Origin: Actinotignum urinale DSM 15805
GTDB lineage: Bacteria > Actinomycetota > Actinomycetes > Actinomycetales > Actinomycetaceae
DNA: 64,000 nt
Direction: 5' to 3'
Assembly: GCF_000420445.1 (NCBI RefSeq)
Contig: NZ_ATUY01000005.1
Coordinates: 84,728 to 148,727 of the forward strand
Shown here: in pieces, positions 44,697 through 53,414 of the stretch
Layout: every line of letters begins with the position of its first letter
How positions within the stretch are numbered: the first letter of the stretch is position 1
Made by a program: the position numbers and the translations under genes
The notes under the pieces: model-generated
Told to the model about the DNA's origin: nothing
Databases searched by the model: none
The model's input: only the letters and a program-made list of their open reading frames with translations

Positions 44697-45824
44697 TTAA
44701 CGTTGCGCTTCGAGAAATTCACGGATAATATCCGCATCAATTTCTCGGGCATAAGCGCCACCCTCAAACACCTCTAATGCACCAATTCCGTGCTGGAAAA
44801 CAAAGCGTGTTTTCCCGCCCAGGGCCTTTTTATCGTGTTCCATCGCATCCATAATCGCGTCAACAGTAACGTTTTCGGGAATTTCCGTCGGCAAACCGAT
44901 AGCTTTCAGCAAGCGTTCCATGCGGGCAACGTCGCCCTCACTCACATACCCGAAATGCAACCCCAGCTTCGCCTGAAGCAACAAGCCCACGGCCACACAT
45001 TCGCCGTGAGTCATCGTGAAGCCCATCGCCGCCTCCAAGGCACGCCCAATCGTGTGCCCAAGATTTAATCCCATGCGCCGATTACCTTCATGCACATCCG
45101 ACTGCACAAAATCCTGCTTAATTCGCGCATTGCGCTCCGCAATATACTGGCTCAGTTCCTCATCCGCCACGCACTCGTGAAGCCCCATTTTCCGCTCCAC
45201 AAAAGCATTTTCGAGCACATCAAAATAGTGCGCGTCCGCCAAACACGCGTGTTTAACCGTCTCGCCCATGCCGTCACGAATCTGCGAATCGTCAAGAGTA
45301 AGCCACCGCTCCACATCAATAAGAACAGCGCCGGGCTGATGGAACGCGCCAATTAAATTCGTGGCGTGATGCGTATCGACGGCAGTCTTTCCTCCGATGG
45401 CAGCATCCGCCGCGCCGACCAACGTCGTCGTCCATGTAATATACGGGATACCGCGAGTGAATGTCGCGGCAACGAAACCCGCAAGGTCGCTCACCACGCC
45501 TCCACCAATCGCCACAATCACGCTATCGCGATTAAAACCGGCATCCAACATGGCGTCCTCAAGGCGCTCTTTCGTGGCGCGAACCTTGCTTTTCTCGCCG
45601 GCGGGGAACACAAACAGCTGCGCGCGCTCGCCTAAATCTTCGGCAACTGCCCGCGCCACCAAATCCGCGACGGTAGAATCCGTAATCACCGCAACTTTTC
45701 GCTTCGCATATCGAGGTTCAGCCAGCACATCCTTTAAAGAATCTGTAAGGTTTCGCCCAATAATGAGCGGGTAGGATTCGTCAATCGTGCGGGTCAGCTG
45801 AATATCAATACGTTGCGTTGTCAT
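44697..45824 (-). CDS. aroB: 3-dehydroquinate synthase
   Basis: AroB cyclises DAHP in the shikimate pathway using NAD and a metal. Of 375 residues, [26 protein letters not shown] gives the NAD-binding Gly motif, [19 protein letters not shown] the substrate Lys and Asn, and [12 protein letters not shown] with [11 protein letters not shown] the metal-binding His residues. The usual partners aroC and aroK are not in this window, so it stands alone here. Confidence 0.96.
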   Translation of the reverse strand: [375 protein letters not shown]

Positions 45825-45943
45825 ATCTCTAGGGTATCGGTTGACGCATTTTTTCGTTTTTTATTTCACGACGACGGCGCAGCGCTACTGCCAATCATTC
45901 ACGCCTCGCGTTATTGTTCCGAGCGTGGGCTACCTGCGTCGCG

Positions 45944-46028
45944 CCTCAACCTTATGCGGGCGGATGCTGAGGAAACACTTGCGCACGCCAACACACGACC
46001 ACCTCAACCTTATGCGGGCGGATGCTGA
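45944..46028 (-). repeat. Perfect 27 bp repeat of the SpoU methyltransferase gene end
   Basis: The 27 bases at 46002-46028, which include the last codons (Gln-His-Pro-Pro-Ala), the stop (46010-46012) and 8 bases beyond, occur without any mismatch at 45944-45970, 58 bp downstream of the gene end. Confidence 0.92.
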
Positions 46029-46675
46029 ACAATCCAGGTGTGCATCGCAATCGCGGCGGCCGCGGCAACATTCAGCGAGCGTGTGGAACCATACTGTGTT
46101 ATTTCGACGGCAGAATCACATGCGTTCAAAAGATCCGAAGAAATACCTGTGGATTCCTGCCCAAAAACAAAAAGGCAGTTTTCCGGTAGAGGTGTGCGTT
46201 CAATCGGCGTTGCACCCTCCTGGTTGTCAATTGCCACAAGATTATATGCGTTGTCTTGTGCCCACTGGGTGAGATCCTCAGGAGTCGGGTGATAATACAT
46301 GTTGAGGTAACGATCCGTAACGAGCGCGCCACGTTTATTCCATTTATGGCGCCCCACAATATGAACACCGGCAAGATTAAAAGCATTCGCTGTGCGCACA
46401 ATCGACCCAATATTCAAATCATGCTGGAGGTTTTCAATAGCAATATGTAAAGGGTTTCGTCGTTCATCTAAATCCGCTTTAATTGCGTCAACGCTCCAGT
46501 AACGATACTTGTCCAGCACGTTACGAGTATCCCCCGTGAGAAGATACAGAGGATCGTAATGCGAACCTGTTGGCCACGGCTCTGTATGTGGCCCTACCCC
46601 AACTGTGCGTTGCTGACTGAATGCGGGGGTGTCCACAGACGAAGTTTCTATATCCGAACTTTCCTTATTTTCCAC
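46010..46675 (-). CDS. TrmH/SpoU family RNA 2'-O-methyltransferase
   Basis: This 221-residue SPOUT-class methyltransferase has the three family motifs: motif 1 HDLNIGSIVRTANAFN, motif 2 CLFVFGQESTGIS and motif 3 TRSLNVAAAAAIAMHTW, which form the trefoil knot that binds SAM. The first 60 residues are a polar extension. The RNA target (a tRNA or rRNA ribose) cannot be assigned. The gene's last 27 bases are duplicated downstream. Confidence 0.92.
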   Translation of the reverse strand: MENKESSDIETSSVDTPAFSQQRTVGVGPHTEPWPTGSHYDPLYLLTGDTRNVLDKYRYWSVDAIKADLDERRNPLHIAIENLQHDLNIGSIVRTANAFNLAGVHIVGRHKWNKRGALVTDRYLNMYYHPTPEDLTQWAQDNAYNLVAIDNQEGATPIERTPLPENCLFVFGQESTGISSDLLNACDSAVEITQYGSTRSLNVAAAAAIAMHTWIVQHPPA

Positions 46676-46832
46676 ATCATAAGGGTACTATTCTTGCGCC
46701 ATTTCAGGCTATTTCCTATCCACATGTGTACAGCGTCAAGTAAGTATCCACAATTTTTGGTAAATTAACCCACATATTCGCCAAGTTAGATACACTTAAT
46801 GTTGCTCACGTCACACACATGGAAAGGCTGCT

Positions 46833-47738
46833 ATGAAATCTCCATTTAAAAAATTTATAGCTCTTACAGCCGTTGCTACCATGGCTGTTTTCAGTACCGC
46901 TTGCGGGACTAAATCTTCCTCCGATTCGAGCAAAGATGCATCGCAAAGCGCTCCTGCAAAAGAAGGCAAAGCTAATATTCTTGATAAAACGGCAGCAAAA
47001 AATTTGAATGCCGATCTTACCAAAGGCAAGCAGTTCTTCGAAGTTATTGATAAAAAAGTCGCCAATGATTTTGTTGAGCAGGCAAAAAAGACCCTTCAGG
47101 AAAACAATAAGCCCGGTGCAACTAAGGATCTCTTCTCCTCTGGAAGATCTGCCACACTCAAAGTGGCTCTTGAAATGGAAGGCGGGCAAAAAATTAACAT
47201 GGATGGAGAAATTCAGGTTGACCCCACCACAAAGATTATCTACATGCCTCTTAATATGAAGGGCGAGCAAGGAAACGGAGCTCCTGCCCAAAGCTTCAAA
47301 ATGGATGTATGGATGAAGCAAATTGATGCAAATACTGTTGAAACCTACACAAACATGCAGGGAATGTGGAAAAAACAAAAGCAATCTATCGACTCCGCAA
47401 TGAATAGCTTGTCCTATAACAGCTCTTTCATTAATGAAACCCTCCTCAAGGGAGACATAATGAAGATTTACGCCAACGACAACGATTTCATTATCACCAA
47501 CGATATTACAGGCGGAGAATCTCTGAAATTGAATGGCTCCACACAGCTAATCGATAAAGGCTATTTTGAAGTAAAGTTCTCAAAGGCCTCCAAGAAGTCC
47601 ACCGGCGTTTACCTAACCTTCGAAAGTAAGGCTGAGGGCGCGCAAAGTAAGGGAAGTGTCACTTCCACACAACTCAATAAGAAGTTCTCTCTTAAGGACA
47701 TTCCAGCCGAAGCCAAATCAGCACAATCCGTAAACTAA
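46833..47738 (+). CDS. Secreted lipoprotein, LolA/LppX-like size and pattern (first of two)
   Basis: This 301-residue lipoprotein has a signal sequence ending in the lipobox FSTAC (Cys about 24), followed by a Ser/Lys-rich linker. The mature part alternates short beta strands and has no catalytic motif. Length and strand pattern resemble the actinobacterial lipid-binding or LolA-like lipoproteins (LppX/LprG and DUF6612 types), which is inference only. GAAAGG precedes the ATG. A strong intrinsic terminator follows. It is Lys-rich compared with its neighbour. Confidence 0.8.
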   Translation: MKSPFKKFIALTAVATMAVFSTACGTKSSSDSSKDASQSAPAKEGKANILDKTAAKNLNADLTKGKQFFEVIDKKVANDFVEQAKKTLQENNKPGATKDLFSSGRSATLKVALEMEGGQKINMDGEIQVDPTTKIIYMPLNMKGEQGNGAPAQSFKMDVWMKQIDANTVETYTNMQGMWKKQKQSIDSAMNSLSYNSSFINETLLKGDIMKIYANDNDFIITNDITGGESLKLNGSTQLIDKGYFEVKFSKASKKSTGVYLTFESKAEGAQSKGSVTSTQLNKKFSLKDIPAEAKSAQSVN

Positions 47739-47781
47739 AATTTCGGTTTTTAGTGTTACATTCACGCCACGATTAATAGTT

Positions 47782-47820
47782 AAGTGTGGGATGCAGTTTT
47801 TCTGCATCCCACACTTTTCT
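47782..47820 (+). terminator. Strong intrinsic terminator after the first lipoprotein gene
   Basis: AAGTGTGGGATGCAG pairs perfectly with CTGCATCCCACACTT around five T, followed by TTCTT. The 15-pair stem lies 43 bases after the stop codon. Confidence 0.95.
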
Positions 47821-47971
47821 TACCACTCCCCTTCCGCGATTCGAACACAACACTGATTTTTGCCTGTATCAAGACGCATATAGAGCACTTCCACTGTGGA
47901 AAGACATCCACTTTTATTCTCCCTATGACGTAGAATAACAATCGTTGAGAACTGTTCTGAGAAAGGGCGTC

Positions 47972-48874
47972 ATGCGATTCACACGTCACATTCTCGCCAC
48001 ACTCGTGGCGGGAGCTCTAAGCCTTGCAACCCTTTCAGCATGTACAAGCACCGAATCTGCCACATCGCAACTTGAGCCTGTCACCACCGTCTCTGCCCTC
48101 TACACTAAACTCACCGCCGGCGAGAAATACAAGGAAATCAGCGGGAAAGAGGCGTCCTCCGCCGTCGAAAAAACACTGGAAAAACTTCCTGCTGACACCA
48201 AAGAAACCAACCCTTTCAACACGTCACTTCATCTTTTCTTCAATTTCGACATTGAGATTCGAGATCCTTTGGAATACGAAGAAGACTCGGGAACAAAGTT
48301 CAATATAGACGCCAATTTAACGATTGATGCGAATACTCAGCTCGGGCATATTTCCCTCGAAAAACAAGACCCGAAGGAAATAGACAATATTCATTTCCCT
48401 TTCACCGCGGACGTGTGGCTATCACGGAATAATGATTCCTCCATTCAAATGTATGCCCAATCGCACGATAAAATTCGCACGACGCGAGTTGAGGCAAAGG
48501 ACGTGCGCACCACGGTTCCTGGTTTTGGGCTACTCCTCCTGACGAAGCAACAGATTTTCAACCAGCCAGAAAAAGTGCACGTATTCGAATCCAAAGATTC
48601 CTATATTTTGACAGGGGCATCCTCCAAAGATTTCATTCTTTCTTTTATGGATGACCCGTTGGAGTCCATGAATTCAGTAACAACAGTCGCCGAAGTAAAA
48701 GTTTCAAAAAAGACTTTCGAGATTCAAGCCATGCATGTTCGTTCTCATCTCACTTCGGACGACGACGAAGAGTTTATTTTCACAACGTATGTGGAGAAGA
48801 AACCGGATATTACTCCCCTTGAGGAATTGCCTTTTGATCCGTCGACGGCAGTCGAGAAGCCCGGCCCGCAGTAA
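47972..48874 (+). CDS. Secreted lipoprotein, second of two
   Basis: This 300-residue lipoprotein has a signal peptide ending in the lipobox LSAC (Cys about 24). The mature protein has the same general layout as the preceding lipoprotein: a helix with repeated Lys/Glu near the start, an IDAN strand in the middle (FNIDANLTIDANTQLG, compared with INMDGEIQVDPTTKI), a VWL/VWM strand, MYAQS/TYTNM and a late KVSKKTF/KFSKASKK. The pair is probably an old tandem duplication. I start at ATG 47972, preceded by AAAGGG; an in-frame start nine codons earlier is unsupported. No function is assigned. Confidence 0.78.
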   Translation: MRFTRHILATLVAGALSLATLSACTSTESATSQLEPVTTVSALYTKLTAGEKYKEISGKEASSAVEKTLEKLPADTKETNPFNTSLHLFFNFDIEIRDPLEYEEDSGTKFNIDANLTIDANTQLGHISLEKQDPKEIDNIHFPFTADVWLSRNNDSSIQMYAQSHDKIRTTRVEAKDVRTTVPGFGLLLLTKQQIFNQPEKVHVFESKDSYILTGASSKDFILSFMDDPLESMNSVTTVAEVKVSKKTFEIQAMHVRSHLTSDDDEEFIFTTYVEKKPDITPLEELPFDPSTAVEKPGPQ

Positions 48875-49042
48875 AGAGTGTACGCATTTTGTAGCAGCTA
48901 GAAAGTCGCAAGGTTGAATGAGGTTAATAGCGTGTTGCGCACCAACCGGCACGGCATTTATGCGATGATCATGCCCCACTCGTACCTCAACATTGAAGCT
49001 GTGTGCGTTATTTGTTTATTGTGTGCGCTACGCACCAGGGGT

Positions 49043-49867
49043 TTACTCGTGTTTTTCTCGGTTGATTCCCGCCATTTCTGGGTTAATAACATGTGGACCA
49101 CGGCCGGATAATCCAGGTCCGGCGAAACGGCGAACGAGCCAGCGAGGCGCAAGGCGCCCCAGCCCAACGGCGAATTTATATAGCGGAGTTGGCGTTGTAA
49201 GAACTTTGCCTTCAGAACAGGCTTGGAGGGCGTCTCTCACAACCACGTCCGGTGTGGTGAAGGAGAATTCCGACCATTGTGTGGCGTCAACTTGTGAGCG
49301 ATTGTGAAAATCTGTGTGGATAAGCCCTGGGGTGACGCATGTGACGTTTACTCCGGTGCCTTTCAGGTCCGTAGCTAATCCCTCACTAAATGTGGAGACC
49401 CATGCTTTATGCGCTGAATATGTGCCTTGTGCCGTAACGCTTGCCGCCGAAGAAACATTAATGATTCCTCCATAGCCACGACGTGAAAATTCTTTGGCGG
49501 CCGCGTGGCAGGTAATCAGCACTGCCTCTACCATCACATGCAGGGCGTCTAGTTCTTTGGTGAGTTTTCCGCCAATAAAATCTTGCCCCAGCCCAAAACC
49601 CGCATTATTCACGAGTAAACCGATAGGGCGTTGCGTGGAGGCAACTCGGTGCGCAACTACTTCTGCGCCTTCACGAGTGGCCAAATCTGCGGGGAGGACC
49701 TCCACCTTCACGCCGTTTTCTCCGCGAAGATTATCCGCGATCTGTTCCAAACGTTGCGCATTGCGTGCTACAAGAACAATATCGTTTCCTTCGCGCGCTA
49801 GCTGTTTGGCAAATTCAAGACCCAAGCCGGAGGAAGCTCCGGTAATTAAAGCTGTACCCATGCCCAT
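49043..49867 (-). CDS. Short-chain dehydrogenase/reductase
   Basis: This classical SDR of 274 residues has the NAD(P) loop TGASSGLGLEFA at the start, NNAGFG, the catalytic Ser in NVSSAASV and Tyr-x-x-x-Lys in YSAHKAW, with PGLIHTDFH following. The C-terminal 50 residues (LYKFAVGLGRLAPRWLVRRFAG) are the extension seen in actinobacterial SDRs close to the YqjQ/DltE type. The substrate is unknown. Starts at 49867 or 49861 are equally possible. Confidence 0.9.
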   Translation of the reverse strand: MGMGTALITGASSGLGLEFAKQLAREGNDIVLVARNAQRLEQIADNLRGENGVKVEVLPADLATREGAEVVAHRVASTQRPIGLLVNNAGFGLGQDFIGGKLTKELDALHVMVEAVLITCHAAAKEFSRRGYGGIINVSSAASVTAQGTYSAHKAWVSTFSEGLATDLKGTGVNVTCVTPGLIHTDFHNRSQVDATQWSEFSFTTPDVVVRDALQACSEGKVLTTPTPLYKFAVGLGRLAPRWLVRRFAGPGLSGRGPHVINPEMAGINREKHE

Positions 49868-49929
49868 TAGTCTACTAGCCCGCAATCCTCCTCAGCGAAC
49901 CTCTCCACACCTGGTTATTAGCAAGCCCT

Positions 49930-50051
49930 CTGTCCACAACAAGGTTTTCCACAACTTCCGTTATCCACAGGGAACGCCATTCATAAGTTCCGGAATCCAC
50001 AGGGAGGAGCCCTACACAGGGAGGAGCCCTACACAGGCTTAGCTATACACA
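49930..50051. other. Cluster of DnaA-box-like 9-mers
   Basis: One perfect TTATCCACA (49961-49969) is surrounded by near matches: CTGTCCACA (49930-49938), TTTTCCACA (49945-49953), GAATCCACA (49993-50001) and CTATACACA (50043-50051), all in the same orientation. No dnaA or dnaN gene is nearby. Confidence 0.4.
50001..50034. repeat. Two perfect 17 bp tandem repeats
   Basis: AGGGAGGAGCCCTACAC is repeated head to tail at 50001-50017 and 50018-50034, upstream of the exonuclease III gene. Confidence 0.9.
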
Positions 50052-50172
50052 GCCTTAACTCCCCCCAGGTGCGTTATCCTCTGTCGATGTTTATCCATAT
50101 TTAATCCCGCATCACAGTACATATCTTCCCCTATACGCCATCTCGCCACCCCGACCACGGTAAAGTAACACT

Positions 50173-51069
50173 ATGCGTATTGGATCATGGAACATTAACT
50201 CCATCCGAGCACGTACCGAACGTGCCCAAGATGTTCTCGACCGCTGGAATCTTGATGTTCTCCTCCTCCAGGAAACAAAATGCAAACCCGAGCAATTCCC
50301 GGTTGCCCCTTTTGAAGAGGCCGGGTATGAGGTGGCATGCATTGGACTCACTCAGTGGAACGGTGTGGCAATTCTGTCTCGTGTCGGCTTGGAAAACGTT
50401 CGCACCTACTTCCCCGGCCAGCCCGGTTTCTCCAAAGAGCAGGGCGTCGGCGTTGCCGATACACACGACACCGCCGACGCACCCGGTGCTTCCAACACTA
50501 TTAGCGCCACAACTCCCGCCCTCTTTTCCGAAGCGCCCCTAGAAGCCCGTGCAATCGGCGCGCGAGTGGGCGGCGAAACCGGGAAAAGCATTGACGTGTG
50601 GAGTCTCTATGTTCCCAATGGTCGCGCCTACGAGGATCCGCACTATTTCTATAAACTCCGTTTCCTCAACAACCTTCGCACCTATATCGATAGCGAAATC
50701 GCTCAAGAGCCCGAGAGAAAAATCCTCCTCGCCGGCGACTGGAATATTGCTCCCCAAGACGAGGACGTTTGGGATATTGATTTTTTCCGTAACAACGTCG
50801 GGCTTTACGCTTCCCACGAAGAACGCACAGCATTAGCCGGAATTAGCGAAACAGGCTTCACCGAAGTGTCTCGAAACGCTGAAGGCACCTACACGTTCTG
50901 GGACTACCAAAAACTACGTTTCCCCAAGAATCAGGGGATGCGCATTGATTTTGCATATTCCTCGCCCGCTTTGACGCCGTTATTCACCCAAGCATGGATT
51001 GATCGCGACGAACGCAAAGGGAAAGGCGCCTCGGATCATGTTCCCGTCGTCGTCGAATTTGACCTATAA
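50173..51069 (+). CDS. xth: Exodeoxyribonuclease III (AP endonuclease)
   Basis: This 298-residue enzyme of the exonuclease III family repairs abasic sites. Motifs seen are GSWNINSIRAR, VLLLQETKC with the metal-binding Glu, LAGDWNIAPQDEDVWD, RIDFAYSS and the catalytic ASDHVPVVVEF. A polar stretch of about 35 residues (about 97-131) is inserted between the GVADT strand and ARVGG, compared with typical members. The 3' end overlaps the convergent MFS gene by 34 bases. Confidence 0.95.
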   Translation: MRIGSWNINSIRARTERAQDVLDRWNLDVLLLQETKCKPEQFPVAPFEEAGYEVACIGLTQWNGVAILSRVGLENVRTYFPGQPGFSKEQGVGVADTHDTADAPGASNTISATTPALFSEAPLEARAIGARVGGETGKSIDVWSLYVPNGRAYEDPHYFYKLRFLNNLRTYIDSEIAQEPERKILLAGDWNIAPQDEDVWDIDFFRNNVGLYASHEERTALAGISETGFTEVSRNAEGTYTFWDYQKLRFPKNQGMRIDFAYSSPALTPLFTQAWIDRDERKGKGASDHVPVVVEFDL

Positions 51070-52469
51070 CGGTAACGAAACGCACGTCTGCCTAGAAGGC
51101 TCGCACACACGAAACCGAGAGCAGCTGCGATCATCGCAATATAGAACGCCGTGCTGAAATCGCCCCCGTGCGCAATCCCAATTTTTGCGCCCAACTTCGG
51201 GGAAAGCATGGCGGCGAGCGAAAATCCACAGAACACCAACGCATAGTTAATTCCCTGGTTCGCCGGCCCAAAACGATCCATCACGAAAGCGGGCATAATC
51301 GCAATTGTCCCGCCGAACGTTATCCCCACGGTAAACAAGCCCACACCCAGGGCGAGCGCGCTACCGGGAAGAAGGGTGAGAACCGCAAGCCCGCACGCAT
51401 CCGCAAAGAAAGTGAGCTGCAAGGCGCGAGTTTTCCCTATCGCGTCCGAAATCCAGCCGAAAGCAAACCGACCGAGCGTCCCAGCAATGGAATACAGCGA
51501 CACATAAAACGCGGCCGCCATGCTCGTGAGACCATACATTCCCGTCGCAATCCCCACGGAATTCGACACAACCATCAACCCGGAAAACGCACCACATGTG
51601 AAGAGGAGGAAAAGAAGCCAAAAATCGAGGGTCGCGAGCACGGCGAAGGAAGGAATAATGCCACGAATACCTTTGCGCGATCTTCCTGGCGTAACGCTCA
51701 CACCTTTAATTTTCTGTTCAACGCCCTCATCATTTTTACGTTTTTTCGACGGCGTACTGGCGGGCTCAAGTGAAAGTTGCGTATCCGTGTGAGGAGTTTT
51801 TTGCGTGGCAGTAACGTGTCTTTCTGCGCCATCATCATTGTTTTGAACAGATTGTGTTTGAGGGGCGATATTACTTTTGCACAGTTCAACGCCCTCAACG
51901 GGGGCGGCGCGATAAAAGAGGGCAACGATAATGCCGATAATGAAGAAAATTGTGGCAAAAGTATAGAGGGTTGCACCTAGCCCGCGAGCGCCAATGATTT
52001 TCTGGGCTATGGGTGCCATAATCATGCCGGCTGCGCCATTAATGCAGGAAATAATGCCCGCAATCAGCCCGCGTTTGCCAGGGAAAAACCGGAGCGTATT
52101 AGACAGGGCGCTCGTGAGGATTAACCCCATACCAATGCCGCCCACAAAACCGTAGGTGGCAACAAATATTCCCGGCGCCTGCGCCCCGGCCGCTAATCCC
52201 CAACCAAGAGCGGCGAAGAAGGCGCCGCATGTAGCAGTCCACACGGCTTTTCCGCGGTCGATAAAGAAGCCTCCAATAAGCATAGGGAGGGGTGCGATTG
52301 CGTTTGTGAGAGCATAGGCACCCATTGCTCCATCCACACCGAAGCGCTCAATTGCCGGACCCCGGAAAATGGCGAAAACATAGGAACTTCCGGTAATGAA
52401 CGTCAGCAAACATGCGCACAGGAGGGCAGAAATGGCTCGGGACTTTGTGTGTTTATATACTTTTTTCAT
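51036..52469 (-). CDS. MFS transporter, oxalate/formate antiporter-like
   Basis: This 12-helix major facilitator has 477 residues. The N-terminal half contains FFIDRGKAVWTATCG and GIGMGLILTSALSNTLRFFPGKRGLIAG, typical of the OFA subfamily (OxlT/YhjX), which carries small carboxylates. A hydrophilic central loop of about 90 residues is unusually long and rich in Gln, Thr and Lys. I start at ATG 52467-52469. Substrate unknown. An MFS carrier of this kind upstream of a phosphatase has no clear functional tie. Confidence 0.87.
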   Translation of the reverse strand: MKKVYKHTKSRAISALLCACLLTFITGSSYVFAIFRGPAIERFGVDGAMGAYALTNAIAPLPMLIGGFFIDRGKAVWTATCGAFFAALGWGLAAGAQAPGIFVATYGFVGGIGMGLILTSALSNTLRFFPGKRGLIAGIISCINGAAGMIMAPIAQKIIGARGLGATLYTFATIFFIIGIIVALFYRAAPVEGVELCKSNIAPQTQSVQNNDDGAERHVTATQKTPHTDTQLSLEPASTPSKKRKNDEGVEQKIKGVSVTPGRSRKGIRGIIPSFAVLATLDFWLLFLLFTCGAFSGLMVVSNSVGIATGMYGLTSMAAAFYVSLYSIAGTLGRFAFGWISDAIGKTRALQLTFFADACGLAVLTLLPGSALALGVGLFTVGITFGGTIAIMPAFVMDRFGPANQGINYALVFCGFSLAAMLSPKLGAKIGIAHGGDFSTAFYIAMIAAALGFVCASLLGRRAFRYRYRSNSTTTGT

Positions 52470-52504
52470 CGTGTTTTTCTGAAATAAAAGATGCCTTATC
52501 ACGA

Positions 52505-52542
52505 TGTAAAAGTCCGAAGCTTAAAAGCTTCGGACTTTTACA
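52505..52542. terminator. Perfect 18-pair bidirectional terminator
   Basis: TGTAAAAGTCCGAAGCTT (52505-52522) and AAGCTTCGGACTTTTACA (52525-52542) are exact complements around two A. It lies 29 bases after the NagD-like gene's stop and insulates the MFS gene, whose start is 36 bases beyond. Confidence 0.92.
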
Positions 52543-52570
52543 TATTCGCAAATTGCATAGACTGTGTAAT

Positions 52571-53344
52571 TTAGATAAGTTCTGCAACTTCCTGAATGGA
52601 CGGGTGGACATAATCGGGGCGGTAGGGGAATTTCACAATATCCTCACGCGCTGTTGACCCGGTAAGAACGAGATGTGTCTGCAACCCCGCTTCCATACCG
52701 GAAAGGACATCCGTATCCATGCGGTCACCAACAAGCGCGGTGTTTTCCGAGTGGGAGTTAATGAGGTTGAGTCCGCGGCGCAACATTACCGGATTTGGCT
52801 TACCCACATAGTAGGGTTTGCGCCCTGTTGCTGCCGTAATCATGGCGGCAACCGCGCCGGTTGCGGGAATGGATCCATGTTCGGACGGGCCTGTCACGTC
52901 GGGGTTTGTGGCAATAAAGCGCGCCCCATTTTCAATAAGGCGAATCGCTTGGGTGAGCGCCTCAATGGAATATGTGCGTGTTTCGCCCAGAACCACAACT
53001 TCAGGTTTGACGTTCGTCATAACGAAACCGGAGTTGTACATTGCCGTCGTCAATCCGGCTTCGCCCACAACATAGGCTCGCCTTTCTTCAACCTGATCGG
53101 CAAGGAATCGCGCAGTTGCTTCCGCCGATGTCCAAATATGTTCTTCGGGAACTTCCAGCCCCGCCGCACGCAAGCGTTCAGATAAATCGCGACGAGTAAA
53201 AATCGAATTATTTGTGAGAACTAAATAGGGGTATTCTTTCTCGTTGAGTTTATCGAGAAAATCTTTAGCACCAGGGAGTGCTTTTTCTTCGTGAATGAGG
53301 ACGCCATCCATATCGGATAGCCAGCTGGTGATCAGTCGTGTCAT
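52571..53344 (-). CDS. HAD-IIA family phosphatase (NagD-like)
   Basis: This 257-residue HAD hydrolase shows the nucleophile motif LSDMDGVLI, LTNNSIFTRRDLSERL (motif II), the Lys of GKPNPVMLRRGL and the Asp pair in ALVGDRMDTDVLSG. The C2-type cap matches NagD/4-nitrophenylphosphatase proteins, which dephosphorylate nucleotides or sugar phosphates. The start is ATG 53342-53344. Followed by a strong terminator. Confidence 0.92.
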   Translation of the reverse strand: MTRLITSWLSDMDGVLIHEEKALPGAKDFLDKLNEKEYPYLVLTNNSIFTRRDLSERLRAAGLEVPEEHIWTSAEATARFLADQVEERRAYVVGEAGLTTAMYNSGFVMTNVKPEVVVLGETRTYSIEALTQAIRLIENGARFIATNPDVTGPSEHGSIPATGAVAAMITAATGRKPYYVGKPNPVMLRRGLNLINSHSENTALVGDRMDTDVLSGMEAGLQTHLVLTGSTAREDIVKFPYRPDYVHPSIQEVAELI

Positions 53345-53414
53345 ACTTTCATGATATGTGAAAATGCCCAAAATATCACGCTTTTGTGGCCTTTACCCAG
53401 CGTCCTTTCGCGCG

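Noticed and set aside
49930..50051. Chromosomal replication origin
   Set aside because: Neither dnaA, dnaN, recF nor an AT-rich unwinding region is nearby; only box-like words are seen.
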